Assembly: GCA_963757265.1 (NCBI GenBank)
Contig: CAVWRA010000006.1
Coordinates: 2,232,001 to 2,296,000 of the forward strand
Source of the DNA: CAIVVT01 sp963757265
GTDB lineage: Bacteria > Acidobacteriota > Terriglobia > Bryobacterales > Bryobacteraceae
Direction: 5' to 3'
DNA: 64,000 nt
A program made the position numbers and the translations under genes. Numbering within the stretch: the stretch's first letter is position 1; every line of letters begins with the position of its first letter. Below, piece by piece: positions 10,666-19,370 of this stretch. Below the pieces are notes generated by a model. The model did not search any database. It was not told where the DNA came from and worked only from the letters and a program-made list of their open reading frames with translations.

Positions 10666-11372
10666 AGCGCACCTCCCCGCGTTTCAGCCAGCCGGCTGAC
10701 CGACTGGCCGCGTTTGACCATCTCCTCCACGGCGCAACCCTTTTCAGCCAGCGCGCCGGTGGGGCAGACCTGGACGCATTTGCCGCAACCGGTGCACGAG
10801 CTGGCCTGGCCCCACGGTTTGTTCAGTTCACACACCAGGCGCGAGGCCACGCCGCGCGACATCATGTCCCACACGTGGGCGCCCTCGATTTCGGCGCAGA
10901 CGCGGATGCAGCGCGCGCACAGGATGCAGCGGCCGTGGTCCAGCACGAAGCGCGGGTGCGACGTGTCGATCGGCCAGGGCCGGTAGCTGTAGGCGTAGCG
11001 GACGTGGGTGACGCCCAGCTTCTGGGACAGCGCCTGCAGCTCGCAGTGGTTGTTGGAGACGCACACGGCGCAGATGTGGTTGCGCGCCGCCAGGAGCAGC
11101 TCGACGACCATGCGGCGATAGGATTTGAGGCGCGGGGACTGGGTGGTCACCGACATGCCGTCCTGGGCGGGCGTGGTGCAGGAGGGGAACAAGCGGTTGA
11201 CGCCGGCCACCTCCACGGCGCACAGCCGGCAGGCGCCCTGCGGCGAGAGGCCTTTCATCTGGCACAGGCCGGGGATGGGCTTGCCCGCCGACTCGGCCGC
11301 CTCGAAGATGGTGTGTCCCTCTTCCACGCGCACCAGTTCACCGTCGATGCGCAGCGAGATCATATTTGCCAT
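10662..11372 (-). CDS. hoxU: Hydrogenase diaphorase iron-sulfur subunit (HoxU / NuoG N-terminal-like)
   Basis: 236 residues with the full set of clusters of the NuoG amino-terminal region: a [2Fe-2S] site (C37, C48, C51, C65), a His-Cys3 [4Fe-4S] site (H99, C101, C104, C110) and two ferredoxin-type [4Fe-4S] motifs (C149-x2-C-x2-C-x3-C159 and C193-x2-C-x2-C-x3-C203). It wires the flavin subunit to the hydrogenase dimer. The start is ATG at 11372, 38 bases after the stop of the hoxF-like gene. Length and motif order agree with HoxU of NAD(P)-linked hydrogenases. Confidence 0.9.
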   Translation of the reverse strand: MANMISLRIDGELVRVEEGHTIFEAAESAGKPIPGLCQMKGLSPQGACRLCAVEVAGVNRLFPSCTTPAQDGMSVTTQSPRLKSYRRMVVELLLAARNHICAVCVSNNHCELQALSQKLGVTHVRYAYSYRPWPIDTSHPRFVLDHGRCILCARCIRVCAEIEGAHVWDMMSRGVASRLVCELNKPWGQASSCTGCGKCVQVCPTGALAEKGCAVEEMVKRGQSVSRLAETRGGAL

Positions 11373-11410
11373 GGCGTTGTCTCCGTGATCCTCATCGCTT
11401 GCCTCCGGGC

Positions 11411-14400
11411 CTAATCGCCGTTGCGGACGTCGCAGCGCAGGCAGCGGCAGGTCTCCTCCATCGCCTCCACGGGGGTCAATCCGAGGGTGGCCTCGTCGAA
11501 GGTCCGCCGGCGGCGGGCCGCATCCATTTCGCGGACGTGGTGGCGGGGGCTCTCACTGGGATGGGCCGGCGGGACCTGGGCGTAGTCGAACTCCGGCCAG
11601 AGCTGCTGCCAGCGGCGCTCGCCGGTCAGTCGCTGATCGATGTTGCGCGCGGCCTTTTTGCCGTAGCCCATGGCGTTGGAGACGTTGGAGGCGCCGGTGA
11701 TCAGGTCGCCACCGGCGTAGAAGTTCTTGCGGCTGGTCTCGAGGGAATAGCGGTTGACCTCGAGCATGGTTCCACTCTCCTGCAGCTTGAGGCCGCTGGC
11801 CTTGACGAAATCCAGATCGACCGATTCGCCGACCGCCAGGACGACGGTGTCGCACTCGAAGCGCTGGACCTCCTCGGTCGGCACGGGGCGCCGGCGGCCG
11901 GAGGCGTCGTACTCGCCCAAGCGGGTCTTGACGGTCTCGATGGCCTTGACCCGGCCCTCGGCGTTGCCGACGATGCGGTGCGGCGCGGCCAGGAAGACGA
12001 TCTTCGCGCCTTCGGCCTCGGCGGCTTCGGTTTCCTCGGGGATGGCCGGCATATCCTTGCGCTCGCGGCGGTAGAGGATGGTGACATCGGCGCCCAGGCG
12101 CAGCGCCGTGCGGGCCGAATCGATGGCCGCGTTGCCGCCGCCGATGACAGTTACCTTGCGGCCGATGGCAACCTCGTGTTTCTTGGCCACGGCCTCCAGG
12201 AATGTGAGGGCCGGCAGGACACCAGCCAGCTCCGTGCCGGGCAGGTACACCCAGGATTCCTTCCAGGTGCCGATGGACAGGAAGACGGAGTCATAATCGC
12301 CGGCCAGGTCGTTCAGCATGACGTCCTTACCGACCACGGTATTGAAGACGAACTTCACGCCGGCGGCTGCAATGATGCCGATCTCCCGGTCGAGCGCGGC
12401 CTTGGGAAGCCGATAGTCGGGCAGGGCGTAGCGCAGCATGCCGCCGGCCTGGGCGTTGGATTCGTACACCACGGCCTCATGACCGAGCAGAGCCAGGTAG
12501 TAGGCGGCGGAAAGGCCGGTGGGTCCGGCGCCGATGATGGCGACGCGTTTGCCCGTGGAGGGCTTGCGGCAGGCCAGCAGGCGGCCGATGGCGCGCTGGT
12601 AGAGGGCGTCGTCGGCGAAGGCCGAATCGGCGATGAAGCGATGGACGTCGCGCATGTTGACGGCGGCGTCGATGCCCACCCGGCGGCAGCGGTTGTCACA
12701 GGGGTGCTGGCAGACGCGGCCGGTGGAGGCGGGCAGCGGATTGTCGAGGATCACGCTGAGGAAGGCGTCCTCAAGCTTGTCTTCCTTGAGCAACTCGAGG
12801 AAGCGCGGGATGTTCATGTGCAGCGGGCAGGAGTTTTCGCACGGGCTGAGGGCCAGCTCCTCGCACACGCCGGCGCGGCAGCGGTGGGCGCGCAGATGGT
12901 CCTCGAACTCGCTGCGGAAGTGGCGCAGGGTGGTCAGCACCGGGTTGGGCGCGGTCTGGCCCAGGCCGCACAGCGACATGTCGCGGATCATACGGCTGAG
13001 CTCGTCGAGCGTGGCCAGGTCGCCTTCGGTGGCGTGGCCGGTGGTGAACTTATTGAGGATGGTGAGGGCCTGGTCGAGGCCGGCGCGGCAGGGGACGCAC
13101 TTGCCGCACGATTCGGAATGGGTGAATTCGACGAAGTAGCGGGCCACGTCGACCATGCAGTTGTCTTCGTCCATCACCACCATGCCGCCGGAGCCCATGA
13201 TGGAGCCGAGCTGCGCCAGGGTCTCGTAGTCTACGGGCGTGTCGAACATCTCCTGCGGGATGCAGCCGCCGGAGGGGCCGCCGGTCTGAACGGCGCGCAC
13301 GGTGCGACCGTTGGCGACGCCGCCGCCGACGTCGTAGACGAAGGTCTTGAGCGGCGTGCCGAGCGGCATTTCGACGAGGCCGGTGCGCTGCACCTTGCCG
13401 ACCAATGAGAACACCTTGGTGCCGGGGCTCTTGGGGCTGCCGGTTTCCTGGAACCAGTTCGCGCCGCGAATCACGATGGGCGCGATGTTGTACCAGGTTT
13501 CGACGTTGTTGATGTTGGTCGGCTTGCCGTAGAGGCCCTTTTGGGCCGGGTAGGGCGGGCGGGGCGTCGGCCGTCCGGCCTGGCCTTCGAGGGAATGGAT
13601 GAGTGCCGTCTCCTCGCCGCAAACGAAGGCGCCGGCGCCTTCCACCAGGCTCAGGCGGAAGCTGAAATTGCGGCCCAGGATCCTGTCGCCGAGCAGACCG
13701 CAGGATTCGGCCTCTTCGATGGCCTGCTGCAGGCGGTGCACGGCCAGCGGGTATTCGGCGCGGACGTACAGGATGCCTTCCGTGGCGCCGGTGACGAAAC
13801 CGCCGATGAGCATGCCCTCAATCAGGCTGTGGGGGTCGCTTTCGATCTCATTGCGGTTCATGTAAGCGCCGGGGTCGCCCTCGTCGGCGTTGCAGATGAG
13901 GTACTTCTGCACCGCGGGCGCCTTGCGCAGCATCTCCCACTTGAGCCCGGTCTGGTAGCCGGCGCCGCCGCGGCCGCGCAGCTTGGCCAGCTTGACCTGG
14001 TCGTTGACCTTTTCCGGATCGCCGTCGATGAGGACCTTATAGAGGCCTTCGTAACCGCCGACGGCGATGTACTCCTCGATGTCCTGGGGACTGATGAGGC
14101 CGCAGTGGCGCAGGACCAGCTTCTTCTGGCCGTGGAAGAAGGGCACCTCGTTCCACAACGGGATGTCGCGGTAATCGCAGCCGTAGTTGATGTGCGCGGT
14201 GATGTGGTCCCAATCCTCGATTTTGCACAGGGCCAGCTCGGCCGGCACGCGGCCGGCGGCCAGGTCGTCGAGGATGGCCGTGACGTCGCTGGCCTGGACG
14301 CGGTGCAGCATCACCAGCGGCTTGCCGGGCAGGCGGACATTCACCAGCGGCTCTTCCGAGCAGGCGCCGAAGCAGCCGGTGCGGACCAGCCGGTAGCCCA

Positions 14401-14569
14401 GTCCGCGGCCCGAAATCTGGTCCGAAAAAGCGTGATAGACAGCCTCGGCGCCGTTGCCCGTGCCGCAGGTGCCCATGCCGACGGCGATGCGCGGCACGCT
14501 CGGCAGCAGTTTGGCCAGCCCGGCCTCGCGGGCGGCGTGGAAGCTGCTCAGGTCGTCAATTCGCCTCAT
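11411..14569 (-). CDS. hoxF: HoxF/NuoF-type flavoprotein fused to a GltD/NfnL-like oxidoreductase
   Basis: 1052 residues, about twice a normal HoxF. The order is: a thioredoxin-like [2Fe-2S] domain (about 1-110, GTCGTG and CFGAC); a NuoF module with the NADH/FMN signatures GRGGAGYQTGLKW and NADEGDPGAY and the cluster motif SCGKCVPCRAG (to about 590); and a GltD/NfnL-like module. The last has a double Cys-rich N-terminus (CENSCPL and CQHPCDNRC), an FAD motif (GAGPTGLSAAYYL) and a second nucleotide motif (GGGNAAIDSARTALRLG). The NuoF part oxidises or reduces NAD(H); the extra module could bind a second pyridine nucleotide. It overlaps hoxE by 14 bases. Bifurcation or NAD/NADP coupling is inference. 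Confidence 0.9.
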   Translation of the reverse strand: MRRIDDLSSFHAAREAGLAKLLPSVPRIAVGMGTCGTGNGAEAVYHAFSDQISGRGLGYRLVRTGCFGACSEEPLVNVRLPGKPLVMLHRVQASDVTAILDDLAAGRVPAELALCKIEDWDHITAHINYGCDYRDIPLWNEVPFFHGQKKLVLRHCGLISPQDIEEYIAVGGYEGLYKVLIDGDPEKVNDQVKLAKLRGRGGAGYQTGLKWEMLRKAPAVQKYLICNADEGDPGAYMNRNEIESDPHSLIEGMLIGGFVTGATEGILYVRAEYPLAVHRLQQAIEEAESCGLLGDRILGRNFSFRLSLVEGAGAFVCGEETALIHSLEGQAGRPTPRPPYPAQKGLYGKPTNINNVETWYNIAPIVIRGANWFQETGSPKSPGTKVFSLVGKVQRTGLVEMPLGTPLKTFVYDVGGGVANGRTVRAVQTGGPSGGCIPQEMFDTPVDYETLAQLGSIMGSGGMVVMDEDNCMVDVARYFVEFTHSESCGKCVPCRAGLDQALTILNKFTTGHATEGDLATLDELSRMIRDMSLCGLGQTAPNPVLTTLRHFRSEFEDHLRAHRCRAGVCEELALSPCENSCPLHMNIPRFLELLKEDKLEDAFLSVILDNPLPASTGRVCQHPCDNRCRRVGIDAAVNMRDVHRFIADSAFADDALYQRAIGRLLACRKPSTGKRVAIIGAGPTGLSAAYYLALLGHEAVVYESNAQAGGMLRYALPDYRLPKAALDREIGIIAAAGVKFVFNTVVGKDVMLNDLAGDYDSVFLSIGTWKESWVYLPGTELAGVLPALTFLEAVAKKHEVAIGRKVTVIGGGNAAIDSARTALRLGADVTILYRRERKDMPAIPEETEAAEAEGAKIVFLAAPHRIVGNAEGRVKAIETVKTRLGEYDASGRRRPVPTEEVQRFECDTVVLAVGESVDLDFVKASGLKLQESGTMLEVNRYSLETSRKNFYAGGDLITGASNVSNAMGYGKKAARNIDQRLTGERRWQQLWPEFDYAQVPPAHPSESPRHHVREMDAARRRRTFDEATLGLTPVEAMEETCRCLRCDVRNGD

Positions 14570-15104
14570 TGCGGTTCTCCCTCAAGGCATCGATTTCACG
14601 ATGCAATGCGCGCTCGTTGACGTGGCCCAGGATGTTGTGGTCCACCTCAACCACCGGCGCCAGGGCGCACTGGCCGAAGCAGGCCACGGTGCGCAGCGTG
14701 AACTTGCGGTCGGCGGTGGTGGCGGTGACTTTGTCGGCGCTGCCCTCGTCGTCCCCGTCTCTCAGCCCGAGCTGCAGCTTGACGCGCTCCAGCAGCGTGC
14801 GGGAGCCGCGCGTATGGCAGGCCGTGCCGCGGCAGATGCAGACCGAGTGTTCGCCCTGCGGGCGCAGGTTAAAGAGCGCGTAGAAGGTGGCCACGCTGCA
14901 AATCTGGGAGCCCGGGATCCCGGTGCGCGCGGCCAGGTATTCGAGCACCTCCGGCGGGAGGTAGTGGTTGGGGTGCCGGTCCTGAACCGCCTCCAGGATG
15001 GCCAGCAGCATGCCCGGGCGTCCGTGGTGCTTGCGGATCAGGCCATCGAGGAAATCCTGGTCGTCTGGCTTGAGGAGAGTGTGGGCCGGTGCGGGCGCAG
15101 TCAT
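14556..15104 (-). CDS. hoxE: Hydrogenase [2Fe-2S] subunit (HoxE / NuoE-like)
   Basis: 182 residues from the ATG at 15104, which has a GGAGG six bases upstream (a TTG three bases earlier is less likely). The C-terminal thioredoxin-like fold holds the NuoE-type cluster ligands C91-x4-C96 (CRGTAC) and C142-x3-C146 (CFGQC). This is the first gene of the five-gene operon hoxE-hoxF-hoxU-hoxY-hoxH, and its subunit pairs with the NuoF-like protein. No maturation (hyp) genes or endopeptidase gene occur in the window. Confidence 0.88.
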   Translation of the reverse strand: MTAPAPAHTLLKPDDQDFLDGLIRKHHGRPGMLLAILEAVQDRHPNHYLPPEVLEYLAARTGIPGSQICSVATFYALFNLRPQGEHSVCICRGTACHTRGSRTLLERVKLQLGLRDGDDEGSADKVTATTADRKFTLRTVACFGQCALAPVVEVDHNILGHVNERALHREIDALRENRNEAN

Positions 15105-15499
15105 CAATCGCCTCCGATTAGCGCTCTAAGCTGACAAGATAATCATATCTGAATGTCGCAGGGCGTGTCCTCGGCCAGCAGCGCATTTTGACCCCGCTGC
15201 GGGGCTTCTCCCCAGGCGTATGCAACCCGTTTGAACCATTCAGAAAGGTCGTCCGATCGCAGACAGGCGCGAACTCAATATATGGTCGGCAGTTAGGCCC
15301 AGGATTCTCATTTGTCGCGCCGGATGCCGAAATTGGGCTCTTGCGCTAAAGTGATGTAAAATTCAGCAATTTTAATGCTGTGCTGATTTTCAGCGGCAGA
15401 TGGACGGTGAGCGGCAAAACGGCATCGGCGTCGATCAGAAGGAGAATCCGCAACTCGCGCCGGAGCAAGCTGAGAAGCCAGGGCTGGCGCAGCGGATGG
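15105..15499. other. Non-coding gap upstream of the hox operon
   Basis: About 395 bp between the start of hoxE and the 3' end of the heparinase gene, both on the minus strand. The part nearest hoxE is AT-rich and on the minus strand contains a TATGAT hexamer about 40 bases before the start codon, a plausible -10 element without a clear -35. A second AT-rich patch with imperfect dyads lies at 15350-15400. No open reading frame looks real. Confidence 0.4.
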
Positions 15500-17468
15500 C
15501 TAACTGATTTGAGAGATGGTCAGGATCGACCGGCCGCGCTCCGGCGCCCGCAGTTGCGTCAGATGCACCCGCCACACCCGGTTGCCCCACGACCGGCGCA
15601 ACGTCTCATCGGTGACATCAATGGGCTCAATCACGGCCTGCCAGGCGGGATCGTGCGCGACCCGGACGAGGCCCTCGATGGAGACGCCGCCGGAGGACGC
15701 CGCCGGCTGGGCAGCGGTCATCAGAATCAGTTCAATGCGGCCTGCGCCGTCGAGCGCCCATTCGTCGGCGACGGTGATAGTGTTCTGCTGGCGGTCGAGC
15801 AGCCAGCGCCGCTCCCATTTCCGAACGCGCGCCGTGGGCGGATAGGCTGCCGCGATGTCCATGCGCAGCTCCGGACCCGCGGGCGCCGGCCGGTAGGCCA
15901 CGTCGCGCGCCGTATACTGGCGGCCAGGCGCCTGTTCAACGCCGTTGATGAGCGGGCAGTTGTGGTACGCCGAGCGCATGGTCCAGATTTCGTAGCGCTG
16001 CGGGCTGAAGGTTTTGGCGCTATAAGTCTCGGGGCCCAGGTCGATGATGGCCGGCCGGCCGTCGGCGTAGACGATGAAGTTGCCGACGTCGTTGTGGTTG
16101 TGGCTCTTGCCGTTATGCCCGCCGGCCGCAGCGAGGAACAGCCCTTCGAGCGTGCCCTCCTGCCGCCGGGCGGCCAGCACCTGGATGCCGTCGAGCCACG
16201 CTTCGCCCACCAGCGGCGGCCGGCTGTCGGAGCGGCGCATCTCGTCCGCCACGAACAGCGTCCGCAGATCCCGTCCCATGCTCTCCTCGACGTCCGACCG
16301 ATCCTCCAGCGCGCGCGCAAAAGCGCCCTGCGCCGTCAGCTTCGGGTCGCCGATGCGCTGTCCGTAGACGTAGGTCGTGGCCGCCGCCAGGCTGACCTTG
16401 GCCGGCGCGTCGGAGAAGTTGATGTACCACTCGCCGGCGATATGCGCGCGATAGATGTAGCGCCCGATATCCTGCACCAGCGGATTGGCGTAGACGTCGA
16501 TCCGCCCGCCCGTGGCCGCCCGCAGCAGCTCCAGGCAATCCAGGAGCGAAGCGCCGGCGCGGTTCCAGTAGCCCGGCCCTTCATCGCACCCGCCGTCAGC
16601 GTGGTAGGAGTCCAGGAAGCGGTCCAGGCTGCGGAGGATCTTGTGCACCACGCCGGCGCGGCGATCGTCCTGCTCGAGGCAGCAGCGCGCAGGTGAGCCA
16701 GTTGGAGTTGATCCATGGATTCCAGTTATTCACCTCGCGCGATTGCCGCGGGTCGAGGCCCATCCACCAGAAGTCATTCCGCTCGCGGCACGGCGCCAGA
16801 ATCCGGCGCTCGATTTCGACTTGCATACGCCGCGGCGCCAGCGGCGAGAGCTGGCCCAATTGTTCTCCCAGCAGCCACCACGTCCACGCCATCAGGCTGC
16901 CGGTCTCGGCCGCGAACAGGTCCACCACCGGCTCCTCCACATCCGGCAGGCCCGGGCCGGCCTTCTGCAGATTCAAATGCGCCGGGACGCCCCACCACGT
17001 CTCCTCCGAGATCAGCCAGACGCCATTCAGAATCTCATCCAGAAAGCGGCCCTGGCCCTCGATGCACTCCGCCAGCACCAGGTCGCGCAGCCTCTTGCGC
17101 CGCCCAAACGACTGGGCCTCATAGTGGGAGCGATCGCCGGTCCGCTGGTACTCGAGCGCCAGCGTGGCGGGGAGTGAATTCCAGGGTTTACCCAGCGACC
17201 GCTGGGCGTTGCGGGTAGCCGTCTCGCGCAGGTCGTCCGGCAGCGCCTGCCAGCGCCCGCGATCCGCGTAGCGTGGGAAAGAGGGCCATTGCCGGGCCGG
17301 CTCCAGAACCGCAGCGATGCGGCGCTCGTCCGACTCGCCGGCCAGGATCCGGCGGTCGGCCAGTTCAGGTCCGTTTTGAGCGGCCGCGGCAGACCCGGCG
17401 ATTGCGGGAACGGCAGCGGAAGCGAGACCGGTAGAAGCGAGAAATGTCCGGCGGGTCGAATTTGCCAT
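15500..17468 (-). CDS. Heparinase II/III-family protein with Tat signal, frameshifted
   Basis: The start at 17468 opens with a twin-arginine signal (STRRTFLASTGLASAA). An alpha-helical toroid-like N-terminal half runs to 'WINSNWLTCALL' and the frame is then lost near 16679. The neighbouring frame resumes exactly with 'LEQDDRRAGVVHKILRSLD' and continues to a stop at 15500, including 'KSHNHNDVGNFIVYADG', the typical histidine-rich block of heparinase II/III beta-sandwich domains. Removing one base restores about 655 residues. The family cleaves acidic polysaccharides by beta-elimination outside the cytoplasm; the substrate here is unknown. It is either an inactivated gene or a sequence error. 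No polysaccharide-lyase neighbours are present. Confidence 0.75.
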
Positions 17469-17507
17469 ACGCCCCTTTCATATCACGGATCGCACGCCGA
17501 GCCTTCC

Positions 17508-17778
17508 TTAGGGCCTGTTCACGCTACCCGAACGGATGGCGTTGCGCGCGAAAAGCGTCTCAGACGAGGCGGAGGACGACGACTTTGGCCATTCCAAGGC
17601 GAGGACGACAACGAAGGCTGAGGCGCTTTTCGCCGCAACCCCGAGGGACGGGGCCGGTTTCCCCGATTTCGGCGTCGCTCGTCGCTCGCAGACGCCCGGT
17701 ATGCGTCGCTCCTCGCTCCTGGAACTCGGGAAAACCGGCTCCCGTCGCCACCATCCGGGCAGTGTGAGCAGGCCCTAA
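17508..17778. mobile_element. Palindromic MITE-like element, family C
   Basis: A 271-bp segment whose ends are inverted copies: TTAGGGCCTGTTCACGCT at 17508 onward against the complement ending at 17778 (20 of 23 bases match). A second nested inverted pair lies inside (GCGCGAAAAGCGTCTCAG against the complement of GGCTGAGGCGCTTTTCGCC). It has no coding capacity. It fills most of the gap between the heparinase start and the gene at 17838 and may separate or supply promoters for both. Confidence 0.65.
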
Positions 17779-17837
17779 CTCAATTGCCGCAACCCGGCGC
17801 GGGATCATGCGTACAATTGCATAAGAGGACATCCCCA

Positions 17838-18503
17838 ATGCGCATCGCTGCACTACTGCTCGCCACCACGCTCTCTTTATCCGCCTTCGCCGCCGAGGTC
17901 AGTGGCAAGTGGAGCCTGACCACCAAAGACGGCGACGGGAATGAGATTAAGGCCGACCTGATCGTGACGAGCGACGGCGGAAAGCTGAGTGGAACGATCG
18001 GAACCCCCGAGGGCACGACTCCGCTCAAGGATGTCGAGTTCAAGGAGAACGTCTTCTCCTGCAAGCTCATGTACGGCGATACGCCGGTGACGATGAAGCT
18101 GACGCTGGACGGCGATACGCTCAAGGGCAACTGGTTCACGGACGATGGCCACAGCGGCGCCGTTGACGCCGCGCGCCAGGCGGCAGCCCCGCCGGCCAAG
18201 ACGGATTCGCCCGTCGCCGGCGTCTGGAAAATCGACACGCCCGGCCCGGACGGCAATCCGATCCACGCCCAACTCACCCTCAAGCAGGAGGGCGGCGCAT
18301 GGAGCGGCCAGATCGTGATCCCGGATTACAACGTGACCCTGCCGCTGGCCGGCGTCAAGGTGCAAGGCGCCGCCGTTTCCTTTAACGTGACCACCGACAA
18401 CGGAAGCTACGCCGTCGATGCCCAGGTGAGTGCGGATCGGTTCGAAGGAACCTCCACCGCGCCCGATGGGACGAAGACCAAGTTTTTAGGGACCCGGCAG
18501 TAG
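17838..18503 (+). CDS. Secreted protein with two repeated beta-rich domains, unknown function
   Basis: 221 residues. The ATG at 17838 has AGAGGA nine bases upstream and gives a signal peptide (MRIAALLLATTLSLSAFAAE). Two internally similar domains follow, each about 95 residues and starting with G-x-W ('GKWSLTTKDGDGNEI' and 'GVWKIDTPGPDGNPI'). They alternate Gly, Thr and hydrophobic residues, which suggests beta-sandwich or lipocalin-like sheets. A short Ala/Pro linker separates them. I do not recognise a named family. It is transcribed alone, with element C upstream and the phosphate operon 250 bp downstream. Confidence 0.7.
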   Translation: MRIAALLLATTLSLSAFAAEVSGKWSLTTKDGDGNEIKADLIVTSDGGKLSGTIGTPEGTTPLKDVEFKENVFSCKLMYGDTPVTMKLTLDGDTLKGNWFTDDGHSGAVDAARQAAAPPAKTDSPVAGVWKIDTPGPDGNPIHAQLTLKQEGGAWSGQIVIPDYNVTLPLAGVKVQGAAVSFNVTTDNGSYAVDAQVSADRFEGTSTAPDGTKTKFLGTRQ

Positions 18504-18676
18504 GCTCCTGTTTCGCTTTTCGCACCGTCACCGCGACAGCCCCGCGCGCCCGCTTCCAGAGGCTCGATTCGGCCGGCGCGGAAAACAACGAAAAGCTCAA
18601 CCAGCCCGATGCCCATCGCGGCCCGGCGCCTCGAAGCGCTGGAAAACTGCACTCGAAGCCAGTTCAAGCGTAACTA

Positions 18677-18709
18677 GGTGACATTCAGGTGACAAAATCG
18701 TGAGAAACT
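18677..18709 (+). promoter_or_regulatory. PHO-box-like 11-bp direct repeats
   Basis: Three units in exact 11-bp phase: GGTGACATTCA (18677-18687), GGTGACAAAAT (18688-18698) and a weaker CGTGAGAAACT (18699-18709). Seven-base direct repeats with four-base spacers are the architecture bound by PhoB/PhoP response regulators. The site ends 43 bases before the start of the DUF47-PiT phosphate operon, so phosphate-responsive control is a reasonable inference. Confidence 0.5.
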
Positions 18710-18752
18710 GATGTGTTGGTTTGAATTCTGTGTCGAGCCCCACCTCAGTGTT

Positions 18753-19367
18753 ATGCGACTTCTTCCCCGCAACGAACATTTCTATGAGCTGTTTCTGGCC
18801 CACATCGACAAGACCGTTCAGGCCGCCGGCATTCTGGCCGAATCGCTAGACAAGGGCGACGGCCAGATGACCGTCGCAGCCGGGCGAATCCGGCAGCTGG
18901 AACAGGAAGGCGACGAGATTGTCCACGACGTCCACGTCCGCCTGAACCGGACGTTTATCACGCCGCTCGACCCCGAAGACATCTCCACCCTGGCGTCCGA
19001 TCTCGACGACATCCTCGATGGCATCGAGGAGTGCAGCCACCGGCTGGTGGCCTTCCAGATCCGGCCGGTGCCCACGGCCATGGCCGAGCTGTCGCGCATC
19101 ATCTTGCGCTGCGTGCGGACGCTGGAGCGCGCGTTCACGGCGCTGAGCCGCAACGCCCCGCTGACCGAGGATTGCATCGAGGTGCACCGTCTCGAACAGA
19201 CCGCCGACGACCTGGGGCGCAGAGCGGTCAGCGCTCTTTTCTCGACCGATACGGACGTGATCCGGATCATCAAACTCAAGGAGATCTACGACTACCTGGA
19301 AGAGACCGTGGACGCCTGCGAAGACGTCGCCGACACGCTGCAGAATGTGATTGTCAAGAACGGCTGA
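18753..19367 (+). CDS. DUF47 family PiT accessory protein (PhoU-like)
   Basis: 204 residues from the ATG at 18753. It is all-helical, with acidic clusters such as 'LEQEGDEIVHDVH' and 'TPLDPEDISTLASDLDDILD', the DUF47/PhoU-like pattern that binds metal on E/DxxxD motifs. Proteins of this family are almost always encoded with a PiT transporter and are thought to regulate it. The stop is three bases before the start of the PiT gene, so the two form an operon. Confidence 0.88.
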   Translation: MRLLPRNEHFYELFLAHIDKTVQAAGILAESLDKGDGQMTVAAGRIRQLEQEGDEIVHDVHVRLNRTFITPLDPEDISTLASDLDDILDGIEECSHRLVAFQIRPVPTAMAELSRIILRCVRTLERAFTALSRNAPLTEDCIEVHRLEQTADDLGRRAVSALFSTDTDVIRIIKLKEIYDYLEETVDACEDVADTLQNVIVKNG

Positions 19368-19370
19368 GCC

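Noticed and set aside
11366..13408. Long antisense frame opposite hoxF
   Set aside because: A shadow of a GC-rich gene; the minus strand encodes an unmistakable NuoF/GltD fusion.
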